Positions 16,150 to 25,457 are shown, counted from the first letter of the stretch. The stretch: DNA of 64,000 bases from CAZKDV01 sp964551645 (GCA_964551645.1 CAZKDV010000002.1:1-64000), one strand, 5' to 3'. Notes: generated by a model not told the origin, from the letters alone. A program made the numbers and translations.

Positions 16150-18456
16150 ATGAAACATTTACTTGATTCGCTAAATAATGCCCAAAAAATAGCTGTTCAG
16201 GAAATTGAAGGACCGGGGATTGTTTTAGCGGGACCTGGTTCTGGCAAAACTCGAGTTTTAACACATCGTTTAGCATGGTTAATTGCTGATGGAGTTGACC
16301 CTTTTCGAATTCTTGCATTGACTTTTACAAACAAAGCTGCTAAAGAGATGAAGGAGCGAGTGATTGCATTGATTGGAGAACAATTTGGACGAAATGTGTG
16401 GATGGGGACTTTTCATTCAGTATTTGCCAAAATATTGAGAATAGAAGGACATTTGCTCGGCTACAATTCAAATTATACTATTTACGACCCCGATGATTCA
16501 AAAAATGCTATAAAACAAATATTGAAAGAGCAAATGATTAGTGATGAAGCATATACGCCTTCAAATGTTTTATATCGAATTTCTTCGGCAAAAATGAATC
16601 TCATAGACCCGATTGAATATAATTCTGACCGCACAATTCAATCCGAAGATTTAAAAAGCAAACATCCTTTGTTTGGCAAAATATATTCATTGTATTGGAA
16701 TAAGTTAAGAAGTTCAAATGCTATGGACTTTGATGATATTTTGTTCAATATGAACATTTTATTACGCAACTTTCCAGAAATAAGAAAAGCATATCAAGAT
16801 AAATTTAAGTATATTTTAGTTGATGAATACCAAGATACTTGTTTCTCTCAGTATTTGATTATCAACATCTTATCTCAAAAATATCGCAATATTTGTGTCG
16901 TTGGAGATGATGCTCAAGGTATATATGCTTTTCGTGGTGCCAAAATTGAAAATATTTTGAACTTCTCACGCGACTACCCCGAGAGCAAAGTGTTTAAATT
17001 GGAGCAAAACTATAGAAGCACGCAAAATATAATAAAGGCTGCAAACTCAATAATCAAAAAAAACGAAGAACAACTTGATAAAAAAATTTGGACAGAAAAT
17101 ATTGAGGGGGAAAAAATAAAATTAATTAGCTCGTACAATGAAGTTGACGAAGCAAGACAAGTTGTTCAGGATATTCATTTTGTAAAATCAAACTTTCAAT
17201 GTAACAATAGCGATTTTGCAGTTCTATACCGAACAAATAGACAGTCGCGAACTTTAGAAGAAGCATTTAGAAAGCAAAATATTCCTTATAGAATTTATAG
17301 CGGATTATCTTTCTATCAACGCAAAGAAATAAAAGACCTCATGGCATACTTTCGCTTTATTATTAATAATAATGACGAGGAAGCGTTGTTAAGAATTATT
17401 AATGTTCCGGCTCGAAGCATTGGAAAAACATCTCTTGATAAGGTGATTGCATACGCAATAAGCAGCAAATTGTCTTTATGGGAAGTAATTGCTAACATCA
17501 ACGCACATAAAGATAAAATAGATATTAATAATGGAGTTGCAAATAGAATTAACGACTTTGCAACTATGATTACGCAACTTGCTGAACAACAAGATACGCT
17601 GAATGCTTATGAATTAGCAGATAATATTCTTAATCAAACAGGATATTTATTTATGTTGCAAACAAGCAAAGAACCAGATGCAGATGTTCGTCTTGAAAAT
17701 GTTGAGGAATTAATCAATGGCGTTCAAAATTTCGTTAATGTAGCAACTGAGGAAAATGAAGAACTGCAAATTCCCAAGTTATCTGATTTCTTATTAGAAG
17801 TTTCTTTACTGACGGATAATGACACAGATGATGAAAATGATATGAATAGAGTATTGCTGATGACTGCACATGCTTCTAAAGGTCTTGAATTTCCTTATGT
17901 TTACATAGTCGGACTTGAGGAAAACTTATTTCCTATGGAGAAATCTTTGTATGAAAGAAAAGACTTAGAAGAAGAAAGACGATTATTTTATGTAGCAATA
18001 ACAAGAGCTATGAAACGAGTAGTGCTGTCTTATGCAGAATCACGCTCACAGTGGGGCAAAAGATTTATGTCTAGTCCGAGCAGGTTTATTAGTGAAATTG
18101 ACGAAAGCATTATTGAGAAACCTCGCAAAAAAGAAAGTTTGCCATGGACATCTTCTTCAAATACAGAAAATCAAACTCAAAATGCTCCTAAACTGCAATT
18201 TGCACCCAAACCTAAAAATAATACTCAGCCACCTGCTGGCTTTAAAAAAATAAATGACACAACTAATTATTCACAAGATGATTGTTTGGCTGATAAAATT
18301 TTTATTGGAGTTACTGTTAATCATGATTCATTTGGTCGAGGAAAGGTGCTTCAAGTTGATGGTAGCGGAACAAACAAAAAAGCTGTAGTGTTTTTTCCTG
18401 AAGTTGGAAAAAAGAATTTATTGCTAAAATACGCTAAACTAACTATTGTTGAATAA
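16150..18456 (+). CDS. pcrA: UvrD/PcrA/Rep-type superfamily 1 DNA helicase
   Basis: A 768-residue 3'-5' DNA helicase with all SF1A motifs. Motif I is LAGPGSGKT at 28-34, Ia is LALTFTNKAAKEM, II is VDEYQDT, and III is VVGDDAQGIYAFRGA. Motif IV is LEQNYRST, V is LLMTAHASKGLEF and VI is RRLFYVAITRA. After a Pro/Asn-rich linker the C terminus (IGVTVNHDSFGRGKV to the end) is the Tudor-like domain of PcrA/UvrD that contacts RNA polymerase. Expected roles are nucleotide excision and mismatch repair and clearing of stalled complexes. Length and domain order are normal. Confidence 0.92.
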   Translation: MKHLLDSLNNAQKIAVQEIEGPGIVLAGPGSGKTRVLTHRLAWLIADGVDPFRILALTFTNKAAKEMKERVIALIGEQFGRNVWMGTFHSVFAKILRIEGHLLGYNSNYTIYDPDDSKNAIKQILKEQMISDEAYTPSNVLYRISSAKMNLIDPIEYNSDRTIQSEDLKSKHPLFGKIYSLYWNKLRSSNAMDFDDILFNMNILLRNFPEIRKAYQDKFKYILVDEYQDTCFSQYLIINILSQKYRNICVVGDDAQGIYAFRGAKIENILNFSRDYPESKVFKLEQNYRSTQNIIKAANSIIKKNEEQLDKKIWTENIEGEKIKLISSYNEVDEARQVVQDIHFVKSNFQCNNSDFAVLYRTNRQSRTLEEAFRKQNIPYRIYSGLSFYQRKEIKDLMAYFRFIINNNDEEALLRIINVPARSIGKTSLDKVIAYAISSKLSLWEVIANINAHKDKIDINNGVANRINDFATMITQLAEQQDTLNAYELADNILNQTGYLFMLQTSKEPDADVRLENVEELINGVQNFVNVATEENEELQIPKLSDFLLEVSLLTDNDTDDENDMNRVLLMTAHASKGLEFPYVYIVGLEENLFPMEKSLYERKDLEEERRLFYVAITRAMKRVVLSYAESRSQWGKRFMSSPSRFISEIDESIIEKPRKKESLPWTSSSNTENQTQNAPKLQFAPKPKNNTQPPAGFKKINDTTNYSQDDCLADKIFIGVTVNHDSFGRGKVLQVDGSGTNKKAVVFFPEVGKKNLLLKYAKLTIVE

Positions 18457-18462
18457 AAATTA

Positions 18463-18470
18463 TAACTTTG
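18463..18470 (+). promoter_or_regulatory. Candidate -7 element of the DUF4290-murA pair
   Basis: TAACTTTG fits TAnnTTTG and ends 27 bases before the ATG at 18498. TTG trinucleotides upstream are too close for a standard -33 box. Confidence 0.35.
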
Positions 18471-18497
18471 TTACCATAAAAACTTATAGTATTGATA

Positions 18498-19148
18498 ATG
18501 AACGAGAAAAATTTCATGGAATATAATTCACAACGCAAATATTTGATTATACCTGAATACGGGCGTAAAGTGCAAGATTTAATTGAATTTGCTAAAACAA
18601 TTGAAGATAGAGAACTTAGAAATAAAGCAGCAAAAGACATTATTAGGCAAATGATGTTGCTACAACAAAGCACAATTAAAGATGCAGAAGAGCTTGATAG
18701 AAAACTGTGGGATCATTTATTTATTATTTCAAATTTTGAAATAGATGTAGATGCACCTTATCCAAAGCCTGATATTAAAGAAGCAAAAGAATATTCAAAA
18801 TTGTATTATAACAGCGACAAACGAAAAATGCCATATAGGTATTATGGACATATTATTACGGATATGATTAACAAAGCAGTGGAAATGGAAGATGGAGAAG
18901 AAAAAAAATCTTTGATTATTGATATAGCAAATAACATGAAAAAACTATATCTAACTTGGAACAAAGGTGTTGTTGATGATAAAGTTATTTATGAGCATTT
19001 GTCGGAAATGTCAAATGGGAAAATAAAAATTGATAACGAAACTGAATTAACAAATTCGTGGAACTTTACTAACCAAAGTTCGTCAAGAAGGAGAAGCAGA
19101 AGTTCCAAACCACCATCAAAAAACTTTCACAAAAAAAATAATAGATAA
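18498..19148 (+). CDS. DUF4290 domain protein
   Basis: A 216-residue cytoplasmic protein of the DUF4290 family, found in Bacteroidota and of unknown function. The recognisable part is residues ~5-180, with YNSQRKYLIIPEYGRKVQ, then a helical region and MPYRYYGHII. The last ~30 residues are a basic, serine/arginine-rich tail (SSRRRSRSSKPPSKN), which may bind nucleic acid or the membrane surface. The start is the ATG at 18498 rather than the in-frame TTG two codons upstream. Its stop codon abuts the murA start with no spacing, so the two are translationally coupled. The conserved pairing with murA hints at a cell-wall-linked role but does not prove one. Confidence 0.85.
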   Translation: MNEKNFMEYNSQRKYLIIPEYGRKVQDLIEFAKTIEDRELRNKAAKDIIRQMMLLQQSTIKDAEELDRKLWDHLFIISNFEIDVDAPYPKPDIKEAKEYSKLYYNSDKRKMPYRYYGHIITDMINKAVEMEDGEEKKSLIIDIANNMKKLYLTWNKGVVDDKVIYEHLSEMSNGKIKIDNETELTNSWNFTNQSSSRRRSRSSKPPSKNFHKKNNR

Positions 19149-20456
19149 ATGAAAAACTCTTTTAAAATCAACGGCGGAAAGCAATTAAAAGGCGAACTTG
19201 TTCCTCAAGGAGCTAAAAACGAAGCCTTACAGGTTATTTCGGCAGTTTTGCTTACAGAAGAAGAAGTTGTAATACACAATGTGCCAAACATTGAAGATGT
19301 TAATAAACTAATTGATTTATTAGCCTTTATTGGTGTTGAAATTAGTCAAATAGCTGAAAACTCATGGAAGTTCCGTGCAAGCAATATCCAACTAAAGAAA
19401 CTGTATGAACCAGAGTTTAGAGAAATTGCATCTACACTGAGAGGTAGCATACTTACTGTTGGACCATTATTATCAAGATTTAAGCAGTCTGTTGCAGCAC
19501 AACCCGGAGGTGATAAAATTGGAAGAAGAAGATTAGACACACACTTCATAGGTTTTCAAAATATCGGGGCAAAAGTTGAATTTGACTCGGCAACAAACTT
19601 TTATCACATTACAGCTGACAAACTACAAGGAACACAAATGTTGCTTGATGAAGCATCAGTAACGGGGACAGGCAATGTGATAATGGCTGCCACTATGGCT
19701 GAAGGAACAACTACAGTTTTTAATGCCGCATGTGAACCGTATATACAACAGCTTTGTAAGATGTTAAAGTCAATGGGCGCTGACATCTCAGGTATAGGTT
19801 CAAATCTTATTACTATTAACGGCGTTGAAAAACTAAAAGGTTGCGAACACACTATACTTCCTGATATGATTGAAATAGGCAGTTTTATCGGTTTAGCTGC
19901 TATGACACAATCGGAAATCACTATAAAAAATGTCGGATACGAGTATTTAGGAATTATTCCTCGAACATTTCAAAAATTAGGAATTAAAATGGAGTTGAGA
20001 GGAGACGACTTATTTATTCCAGCTCAAGAATTATACGAAATTGAAACATTTATGGACGGCTCAATACTAACTATCGCAGATGCTACTTGGCCCGGACTTA
20101 CGCCTGATTTACTAAGCATAGTTCTTGTTGTCGCCACTCAAGCAAAAGGTACAGTTTTGATACACCAAAAAATGTTTGAAAGTAGGTTGTTCTTTGTAGA
20201 TAAATTAATTGATATGGGTGCACAAATTATTCTTTGCGATCCTCATAGAGCAACTGTTATCGGATTGGAACGCAAATTCTCACTAAAAGGTATCGAAATG
20301 TCATCTCCAGATATCAGAGCAGGTGTAGCATTATTGATAGCTGCTTTATCTGCAAGCGGAGAAAGTATAATTTCAAATGTAAATCAGATTGACAGAGGAT
20401 ATTCAAATATTGAACATCGTTTGAGATCAATAGGAGCAGATATAACACGCATATAA
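19149..20456 (+). CDS. murA: UDP-N-acetylglucosamine 1-carboxyvinyltransferase, Asp-type active site
   Basis: A 435-residue enolpyruvyl transferase that adds PEP to UDP-GlcNAc, the first committed step of peptidoglycan synthesis. The N-terminal GAKNEAL (Lys-23, Asn-24) binds substrate. The active-site loop reads PGGDKIGRRRLDTH, so residue 122 is Asp where E. coli has Cys-115. Cys is the nucleophile alkylated by fosfomycin. Asp variants, known from Mycobacterium and Chlamydia, remain active and are insensitive to the drug. Length and the rest of the fold are normal. Coupled to DUF4290 upstream; converges on tilS with only four bases between stop codons. Confidence 0.95.
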   Translation: MKNSFKINGGKQLKGELVPQGAKNEALQVISAVLLTEEEVVIHNVPNIEDVNKLIDLLAFIGVEISQIAENSWKFRASNIQLKKLYEPEFREIASTLRGSILTVGPLLSRFKQSVAAQPGGDKIGRRRLDTHFIGFQNIGAKVEFDSATNFYHITADKLQGTQMLLDEASVTGTGNVIMAATMAEGTTTVFNAACEPYIQQLCKMLKSMGADISGIGSNLITINGVEKLKGCEHTILPDMIEIGSFIGLAAMTQSEITIKNVGYEYLGIIPRTFQKLGIKMELRGDDLFIPAQELYEIETFMDGSILTIADATWPGLTPDLLSIVLVVATQAKGTVLIHQKMFESRLFFVDKLIDMGAQIILCDPHRATVIGLERKFSLKGIEMSSPDIRAGVALLIAALSASGESIISNVNQIDRGYSNIEHRLRSIGADITRI

Positions 20457-20460
20457 ATAC

Positions 20461-21792
20461 CTAATCTAATGTTAGTTTTAGCACTTTTAAGGTTTTGGGC
20501 GTAACCCTATATTTGTTATTAATGCGATATCCAATAAGCCAGATAATCTCATTTTGCTCGCACAATAACCAAATATTGTTTTTTTGACTTTGTGTTAGCT
20601 TCAAATTAATAAAAAAATCACTTAATAGTTTTTTTTGGTTCATGCCAAAAGGAATAAACTCATCTCCTTTTTTCCATTTTCGCACTATTAACGGAAATTT
20701 CACAGTCTCATAATCAAGCAAAGCAGTATTGTTAGAGGTTTTAAGCTCCAATGTTTCTGAATTAGCAATAAGTTCGTAATTTATTTTTATTGGCAGAGCA
20801 GCTAAATCAGCTTCTTTCTCAATTAAATATTGAATTTCTTCATATTGCTGATTAGTAGCAATAATTTCTATTATACTATTTTTCAGAAAAATCTCATGAG
20901 TAGAAGATGTGTATTGAGTCGTTTGAGTTTGCTTCAGATTATTACTGATTGCGTGAGCTTGACTATAATTAAAATTATATTGAGAAATAAGCTCAAAAAT
21001 CAATTCTGTTAAATGCTGATGCTTGTGCAGTTTGCCTAAGTCAAATGAAATAATGTCATTACAAACACTTTTTATATCATTTTTTGTTTTTTCTATAAAC
21101 TCATCAAATAGGGAAATTGTATTTGCAAACTTCTTTTGATTATCAAACATTACATCGTATAATTGTGGAAATTGTTCATGCAAAATAGGGATAATATTGT
21201 GTCTTATTTGATTTCGGATATATTCATCTGTAAGATTAGACGAATCCTCGCGAAACTCAATATCGTGCTCCTTTGCGTATTTTGCAATTTGCTTACGATT
21301 TAAAAATAAAAGCGGACGAACAATTTTACCGTTATTTGGCAACATTGCTCTAAGTCCTCTTATACCGGTACCTCTTAACAAATTAATAAATATAGTTTCA
21401 ATTTGGTCGTCAAGATGGTGAGCAAGACAAATATATGAATATTGATTTTGCTCAACTAATTCATTAAACCATTGCAGTCGCAACTCTCTTGCAGCCATTT
21501 GTATCGAAATTCCTTTGTCTTTTGCATGTTTAGCAGTCTCAAATCTTTTTGCAAAAAGTGGAGTTTTGTACTTTTTAGTCGTTTCTTTGACAAAAATCTC
21601 ATCTTTATCTGATTCGCTCCCTCTTAGCTGAAAATTACAATGTGCAATGTGAAAATTAACTTGGTGTTGGCGTAATAAATGAAATAAAACCATAGAATCA
21701 ATGCCCCCACTTACTCCCAACAATAGCGTATCTTGTTTATGGATACCACATTCTTTTTTTAGATAATTTTCAAATTCCACATAAATATTCAT
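20461..21792 (-). CDS. tilS: tRNA(Ile)-lysidine synthetase
   Basis: A 443-residue enzyme that makes lysidine at the wobble position of the AUA-reading tRNA-Ile, an essential modification. The N-terminal PP-loop ATPase motif SGGIDS is at 28-33 and is followed by HIAHCNFQLRG, LAHHLDDQIET (second signature) and NLLRGTGIRGL. The C-terminal region contains the substrate-binding TilS domain (WKKGDEFIPFGM, KLLSDFFINLKL). Length is normal. Convergent with murA. The 261-base gap on its upstream side (21793-22053) holds no feature that I can support. Confidence 0.94.
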   Translation of the reverse strand: MNIYVEFENYLKKECGIHKQDTLLLGVSGGIDSMVLFHLLRQHQVNFHIAHCNFQLRGSESDKDEIFVKETTKKYKTPLFAKRFETAKHAKDKGISIQMAARELRLQWFNELVEQNQYSYICLAHHLDDQIETIFINLLRGTGIRGLRAMLPNNGKIVRPLLFLNRKQIAKYAKEHDIEFREDSSNLTDEYIRNQIRHNIIPILHEQFPQLYDVMFDNQKKFANTISLFDEFIEKTKNDIKSVCNDIISFDLGKLHKHQHLTELIFELISQYNFNYSQAHAISNNLKQTQTTQYTSSTHEIFLKNSIIEIIATNQQYEEIQYLIEKEADLAALPIKINYELIANSETLELKTSNNTALLDYETVKFPLIVRKWKKGDEFIPFGMNQKKLLSDFFINLKLTQSQKNNIWLLCEQNEIIWLIGYRINNKYRVTPKTLKVLKLTLD

Positions 21793-22053
21793 GCTTTATA
21801 GATTTAAAAACAAAATAAATAATTTTGTAATGGTATTTTCCTAAATTATGTTTGTGATTTTTGACATTGAAAAACTAAATTCTGTATATGTTTATTGCCT
21901 TTTGCTTTATCCAATTTTGCTACAATTTTGCTAAGTTCTGTATGTTTTTTAAGAATGTCAGATATTAACTTATTTTTGATTTAAGAGCATAAACTGTATT
22001 TCAAAAATACAATAAGTTAGTTAATTTGATAAGGAATATTGCTTTAGAGCGAC

Positions 22054-22338
22054 TTACTCATAAACAAGAAGAAAAATATCTTCATTATCTTTTTTCATTA
22101 GATATTTTTCTCTCGCCAAATCCATCATAGCTGACTTATCATTTTGCAATTTATTTAGCTTTTCTTTATTAATTTTTATTTCACTTTCATAAAATACTTT
22201 TTCATCTTTTAATGTTTTTAATTCCTTCTTGAATCGCATAGCTGTGATAAAATTATTATTATCAACAAACAACATCCATACAATAAAGAAAATACTAACA
22301 AGAAAATATTTGTTTTTTAACAACTTAATAAATAGCAT
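22054..22338 (-). CDS. FtsB/DivIC-type septum formation protein
   Basis: A 94-residue bitopic membrane protein. A short cytoplasmic N terminus is followed by one transmembrane helix (FLVSIFFIVWMLFV), then an asparagine-containing turn and a coiled coil of about 40 residues (FKKELKTLKDEKVFY...INKEKLNKLQND). It ends with the family's AREKYLMKKDNEDIFLLV motif. It should belong to the division complex with FtsL and FtsQ. The frame is open 54 bases further upstream, but the ATG at 22338 gives the usual family N terminus and lies just after a TAAATTTG element. Confidence 0.85.
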   Translation of the reverse strand: MLFIKLLKNKYFLVSIFFIVWMLFVDNNNFITAMRFKKELKTLKDEKVFYESEIKINKEKLNKLQNDKSAMMDLAREKYLMKKDNEDIFLLVYE

Positions 22339-22352
22339 GATGGTGTTTTTTG

Positions 22353-22360
22353 CAAATTTA
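22353..22360 (-). promoter_or_regulatory. Candidate -7 element upstream of the divIC-like gene
   Basis: Minus-strand TAAATTTG matches TAnnTTTG and ends 14 bases before the ATG at 22338. The nearest TTG on the -33 side is 24 bases away, longer than usual. Confidence 0.35.
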
Positions 22361-22582
22361 ATTAAAAAAACTTGATATTTGTTACAAGGCATAAAAAAAA
22401 TTTTAGCAAAAATTTACATTCTTTACAGCTTAAGCAAAACGACAAATTTTTGTTAAATATCTTGTTGTTTTTATAATTAAGATATAAATTGCTATTATAT
22501 TCGATATAATTTTAATATTTTTGCAAAAAATATACTTGCATTTATTATTTGAACTTAACGACTAATATTGTATTATTTATAA

Positions 22583-22613
22583 TTTGTTAATTTCAAAATT
22601 ATTTGTACTTTTG
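22583..22613 (+). promoter_or_regulatory. Promoter of the rplM ribosomal protein operon
   Basis: TTTG at 22583-22586, a 19-base spacer and TACTTTTG at 22606-22613: an exact consensus promoter, leaving a ~35-base leader before rplM. A second TATTTTTG lies at 22516-22523 and could be an upstream alternative. The rest of the 316-base gap between the divIC-like gene and rplM is plain AT-rich sequence. Confidence 0.7.
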
Positions 22614-22654
22614 CAAACCATTTTTTATTTAGGATAAAGAAAACATATTATATT

Positions 22655-23110
22655 ATGGATACATTAAGTTATAAAACTATATCAGCAAACAGTCAAACAG
22701 TTACTAAAGATTGGTTGTTAGTTGATGCAGAAGGACAGACGCTTGGACGATTAGCTTCAAGAGTTGCATTTGTTATTAGAGGAAAGCACAAACCAAACTT
22801 TACTCCACATGTTGATTGTGGGGATAATGTTGTTGTGATAAATGCAGAAAAAATAAAGCTAACAGGAAATAAATTATTTCAAAAAACATATATTCGCCAT
22901 ACAGGTTATACTAGCGGACAGCGTGAAGTCTTAGCAAAAGACATGTTACACAAGCATCCTACTAGAATAGTTGAAATGGCAGTTAAAAGAATGTTACCAA
23001 AAAACAGATTGGGCAGACAATTATATGGTAATCTTTATGTATATACCGGGACAGAGCATAAACATGAAGCTCAGCAACCAAAACAATTTGATATAAATAC
23101 TATTAAATAA
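22655..23110 (+). CDS. rplM: 50S ribosomal protein L13
   Basis: A 151-residue ribosomal protein, an early assembly component of the 50S subunit. The pattern W-L-L-V-D-A-E-G-Q-T-L-G-R-L-A at residues ~25-40, KPNFTPHVDCGDNVVVINA, and the C-terminal MLPKNRLGRQLYGNLYVYTG are characteristic. It is first in a ribosomal gene run with rpsI, which starts 5 bases after its stop. This is the standard L13-S9 pair. It is driven by a consensus promoter immediately upstream. Confidence 0.98.
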   Translation: MDTLSYKTISANSQTVTKDWLLVDAEGQTLGRLASRVAFVIRGKHKPNFTPHVDCGDNVVVINAEKIKLTGNKLFQKTYIRHTGYTSGQREVLAKDMLHKHPTRIVEMAVKRMLPKNRLGRQLYGNLYVYTGTEHKHEAQQPKQFDINTIK

Positions 23111-23115
23111 TATAT

Positions 23116-23502
23116 ATGAGTGTTATTAACAAAATAGGAAGAAGAAAAACGGCTGTTGCTAGAATATATTTAGAAGAAGGCAACGGAGAAATTACCGTTA
23201 ATAAAAAACCTGTTAATGAATATTTTCCATTACAAACTCTTCAGTACATAATACAACAACCACTTGAGCTAACAGAAACAGCTGGCAAATACAACATTAA
23301 GGCAAACCTTGATGGTGGCGGAATTAGAGGACAAGCTGAAGCATTGAGAATGGCTATTGCTAGAGCATTGGTGGAAATAGATGAACAATATAGACCAATA
23401 TTGAAATCACATGAATTATTGCGTAGAGACCCTCGTATGGTAGAGCGTAAAAAACCTGGTCGTCCAAAAGCAAGAAAGAGATTCCAGTTCAGCAAGCGTT
23501 AA
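23116..23502 (+). CDS. rpsI: 30S ribosomal protein S9
   Basis: A 128-residue ribosomal protein whose C-terminal tail reaches the P-site tRNA. Diagnostic features are the N-terminal IGRRKTAVARIYL and the C-terminal RRDPRMVERKKPGRPKARKR with the terminal FQFSKR, whose last Arg contacts tRNA. It follows rplM closely. The 109-base gap after it carries a strong hairpin before rpsB. Confidence 0.98.
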   Translation: MSVINKIGRRKTAVARIYLEEGNGEITVNKKPVNEYFPLQTLQYIIQQPLELTETAGKYNIKANLDGGGIRGQAEALRMAIARALVEIDEQYRPILKSHELLRRDPRMVERKKPGRPKARKRFQFSKR

Positions 23503-23531
23503 TACTACATTTATACAGTGTTTAGTATCCA

Positions 23532-23574
23532 AACTATTCGGACTATGTCATTTGAGATGTACTACCGAATTGTT
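23532..23574 (+). promoter_or_regulatory. Hairpin in the rpsB leader, candidate ribosomal-protein regulatory element
   Basis: AACTATTCGG (23532-23541) pairs with CCGAATTGTT (23565-23574): nine base pairs with one T-T mismatch. The 23-base loop can form a further CAT/ATG mini-stem. It has no T-run, so it is not a terminator, and it sits ~37 bases before the rpsB ATG. The position suggests S2 autoregulation or an RNA-processing site. I do not know a named family for it. Confidence 0.45.
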
Positions 23575-23611
23575 GAATTAAGCGAAGGTAAACATTTAAC
23601 AAATTAAATAC

Positions 23612-24505
23612 ATGAAACAATTAAATTTCGAACAACTTCTTGATGCAGGATGTCATTTCGGACATCTAAAAAGAAAGTGGAATCCTAATATGGGACCTTA
23701 TATCTTTATGGAGAAAAATGGTATTCATATTATTGATTTATACAAAACTATTGGAAAACTTGAAGAAGCAGCTAAAGCAATTCGCCAAATAGCTCGTTCT
23801 AATAAAAAAATTCTTTTTGTTGGAACAAAAAAACAAGCTAAAGAATTAGTTGCCGAAGCAGGTCAAAAAACAGGAATGCCATATACCGTTGAAAGATGGC
23901 CAGGCGGTTTGCTAACAAATTTTACAACTGTTAGAAAATCAGTCAAAAAAATGGCAAATATTGACAAAATGATGCAAGATACTGCAACATTTAACAGCAT
24001 TTCAAAGCGTGAACGTCTGCAAATTAGTAGAGAAAAAGCAAACCTTGAAAAAAACCTTGGAAGTATTGCTGATTTAACAAAAATGCCTGCTGCTCTTTTT
24101 ATTGTTGACATCAATAAAGAACATATTGCAGTTGCCGAAGCGCGTAAATTAAGCATCCCAATTTTTGCAATTACTGACACAAATACAAATCCATTACTTG
24201 TTGACTTTCCAATTCCTGCTAATGATGATGCCGCTAAGTCAATAGGATTAATTTTAGATTATATTACAAACGCAATAAATGATGGCTTGAATGAACGCCA
24301 AGCAGATAAAGACTCTAACGATTACCAAGAAGATGGCTCTGAAGAATCAAGAAACTTATTGGGATTAGAAGATGAAATTGAAGCAAATGAAAAACTCAAA
24401 AAAATTGCATCAAGTTCTGCAAAAAAATCAATTAAAGTAAAAATTGAGGAAGGTGATGACGAAGATGATAACACAGAGGTAATTGAGAAATCTAAAAAGA
24501 AATAA
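23612..24505 (+). CDS. rpsB: 30S ribosomal protein S2
   Basis: A 297-residue ribosomal protein. The core (residues ~1-228) has LLDAGCHFGHLKRKWNPNM, FVGTKKQAKELV, RWPGGLLTNF and IPIFAITDTNTNP, all typical of S2. The last ~70 residues form an acidic then lysine-rich extension (EDGSEESRNLLG, EEGDDEDDN, ending KSKKK). It is longer than in E. coli S2 and likely disordered on the ribosome surface. Followed by tsf after 33 bases, the standard order. In Bacteroidota S2 lies near the S1/bS21 region that hides the anti-Shine-Dalgarno sequence; whether the tail contributes is unknown. Confidence 0.97.
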   Translation: MKQLNFEQLLDAGCHFGHLKRKWNPNMGPYIFMEKNGIHIIDLYKTIGKLEEAAKAIRQIARSNKKILFVGTKKQAKELVAEAGQKTGMPYTVERWPGGLLTNFTTVRKSVKKMANIDKMMQDTATFNSISKRERLQISREKANLEKNLGSIADLTKMPAALFIVDINKEHIAVAEARKLSIPIFAITDTNTNPLLVDFPIPANDDAAKSIGLILDYITNAINDGLNERQADKDSNDYQEDGSEESRNLLGLEDEIEANEKLKKIASSSAKKSIKVKIEEGDDEDDNTEVIEKSKKK

Positions 24506-24538
24506 CTAATTTATTAAATTAAAAAGAAGGTAAATATT

Positions 24539-25375
24539 ATGGCAAATATTACAGCAAAAGATATTAATGAACTAAGAAAAGCTACAGGTGTTGGTCTTAT
24601 GGATTGCAAACAAGCTTTAATTGAAGCTGAAGGCGACATGAATAAGGCAATTGATATATTGAGAAAAAAAGGTCAAAAAGTTGCTAGCAAAAGAGCAGAC
24701 AGAGAAACTAATGAGGGAGTTGCTATTGGACGCACAAATAAAGACGGTACTTATGCAGTGATGTTCACATTAACTTGCGAAACCGATTTTGTAAGTAAAG
24801 GTGAAGAATTTATTAATGCTGCAGAAGACATTATGAATACTGCAATAGAAAATAAAATTAAAACAATTGACGAATTAAAATCAGCTAAATTATTAAATCA
24901 AGATATACTTGTAAGTGATTTAATCAATAACTTATTAGGTAAAATTCAAGAAAAAATTGAAATTATCAATTTTGAATATTTTGAAGCACCATATATTGCA
25001 GTTTACAACCACCACAATAAGAAAATTTCAGCTTTAGTGGGTTTCCAAAAGCAAGTAAATAATATTGAAGAAGTTGGAAAAGACATTGCTATGCAAGTTG
25101 CAGCTATGGCTCCTATTTCAATTGATGAAAGTTCAGTACCACAAGAAGTTATTGAAAAAGAATTAGAAATTGCAAGAGACCAAATTCGTCAAGAAGGAAA
25201 ACCTGAAAATATGGTTGATAAAATAGCACAAGGAAAATTAAATAAATTTTTCAAAGAAAGTACTTTATTGAATCAACAATATATTAAAGATAATAGTTTG
25301 ACAATTAAAGAATATCTTGAGTCTGTTGATAAAGATTTGAAAATAACTTTTATGAAAAGAATTTCTTTTGCATAA
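24539..25375 (+). CDS. tsf: Elongation factor Ts
   Basis: A 278-residue guanine-nucleotide exchange factor for EF-Tu. The N-terminal UBA-like domain (DINELRKATGVGLMDCKQAL) and the exchange motif (LTCETDFVSKGEEF, the conserved TDFV contacting EF-Tu) are intact. The core ends with MVDKIAQGKLNKFFKE and a short C-terminal module. An AGAAGG eight bases before the ATG looks like a genuine Shine-Dalgarno sequence, which is unusual in this window. It is the last gene before a strong terminator. Confidence 0.97.
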   Translation: MANITAKDINELRKATGVGLMDCKQALIEAEGDMNKAIDILRKKGQKVASKRADRETNEGVAIGRTNKDGTYAVMFTLTCETDFVSKGEEFINAAEDIMNTAIENKIKTIDELKSAKLLNQDILVSDLINNLLGKIQEKIEIINFEYFEAPYIAVYNHHNKKISALVGFQKQVNNIEEVGKDIAMQVAAMAPISIDESSVPQEVIEKELEIARDQIRQEGKPENMVDKIAQGKLNKFFKESTLLNQQYIKDNSLTIKEYLESVDKDLKITFMKRISFA

Positions 25376-25399
25376 TTATAAAATGTTTTTCATGATTTG

Positions 25400-25429
25400 A
25401 GCCTTACTTAATTAAGTAAGGCTTTTTTT
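25400..25429 (+). terminator. Rho-independent terminator after tsf
   Basis: A perfect 12-base-pair palindrome centred at 25411/25412 (agccttacttaa / ttaagtaaggct) is followed by a run of Ts. It ends the rplM-rpsI-rpsB-tsf transcript and separates it from pyrH. A tight loop must form by opening the central AT pairs. Confidence 0.85.
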
Positions 25430-25457
25430 GTAATTTTACCAGCAAAACTAAAAACAC

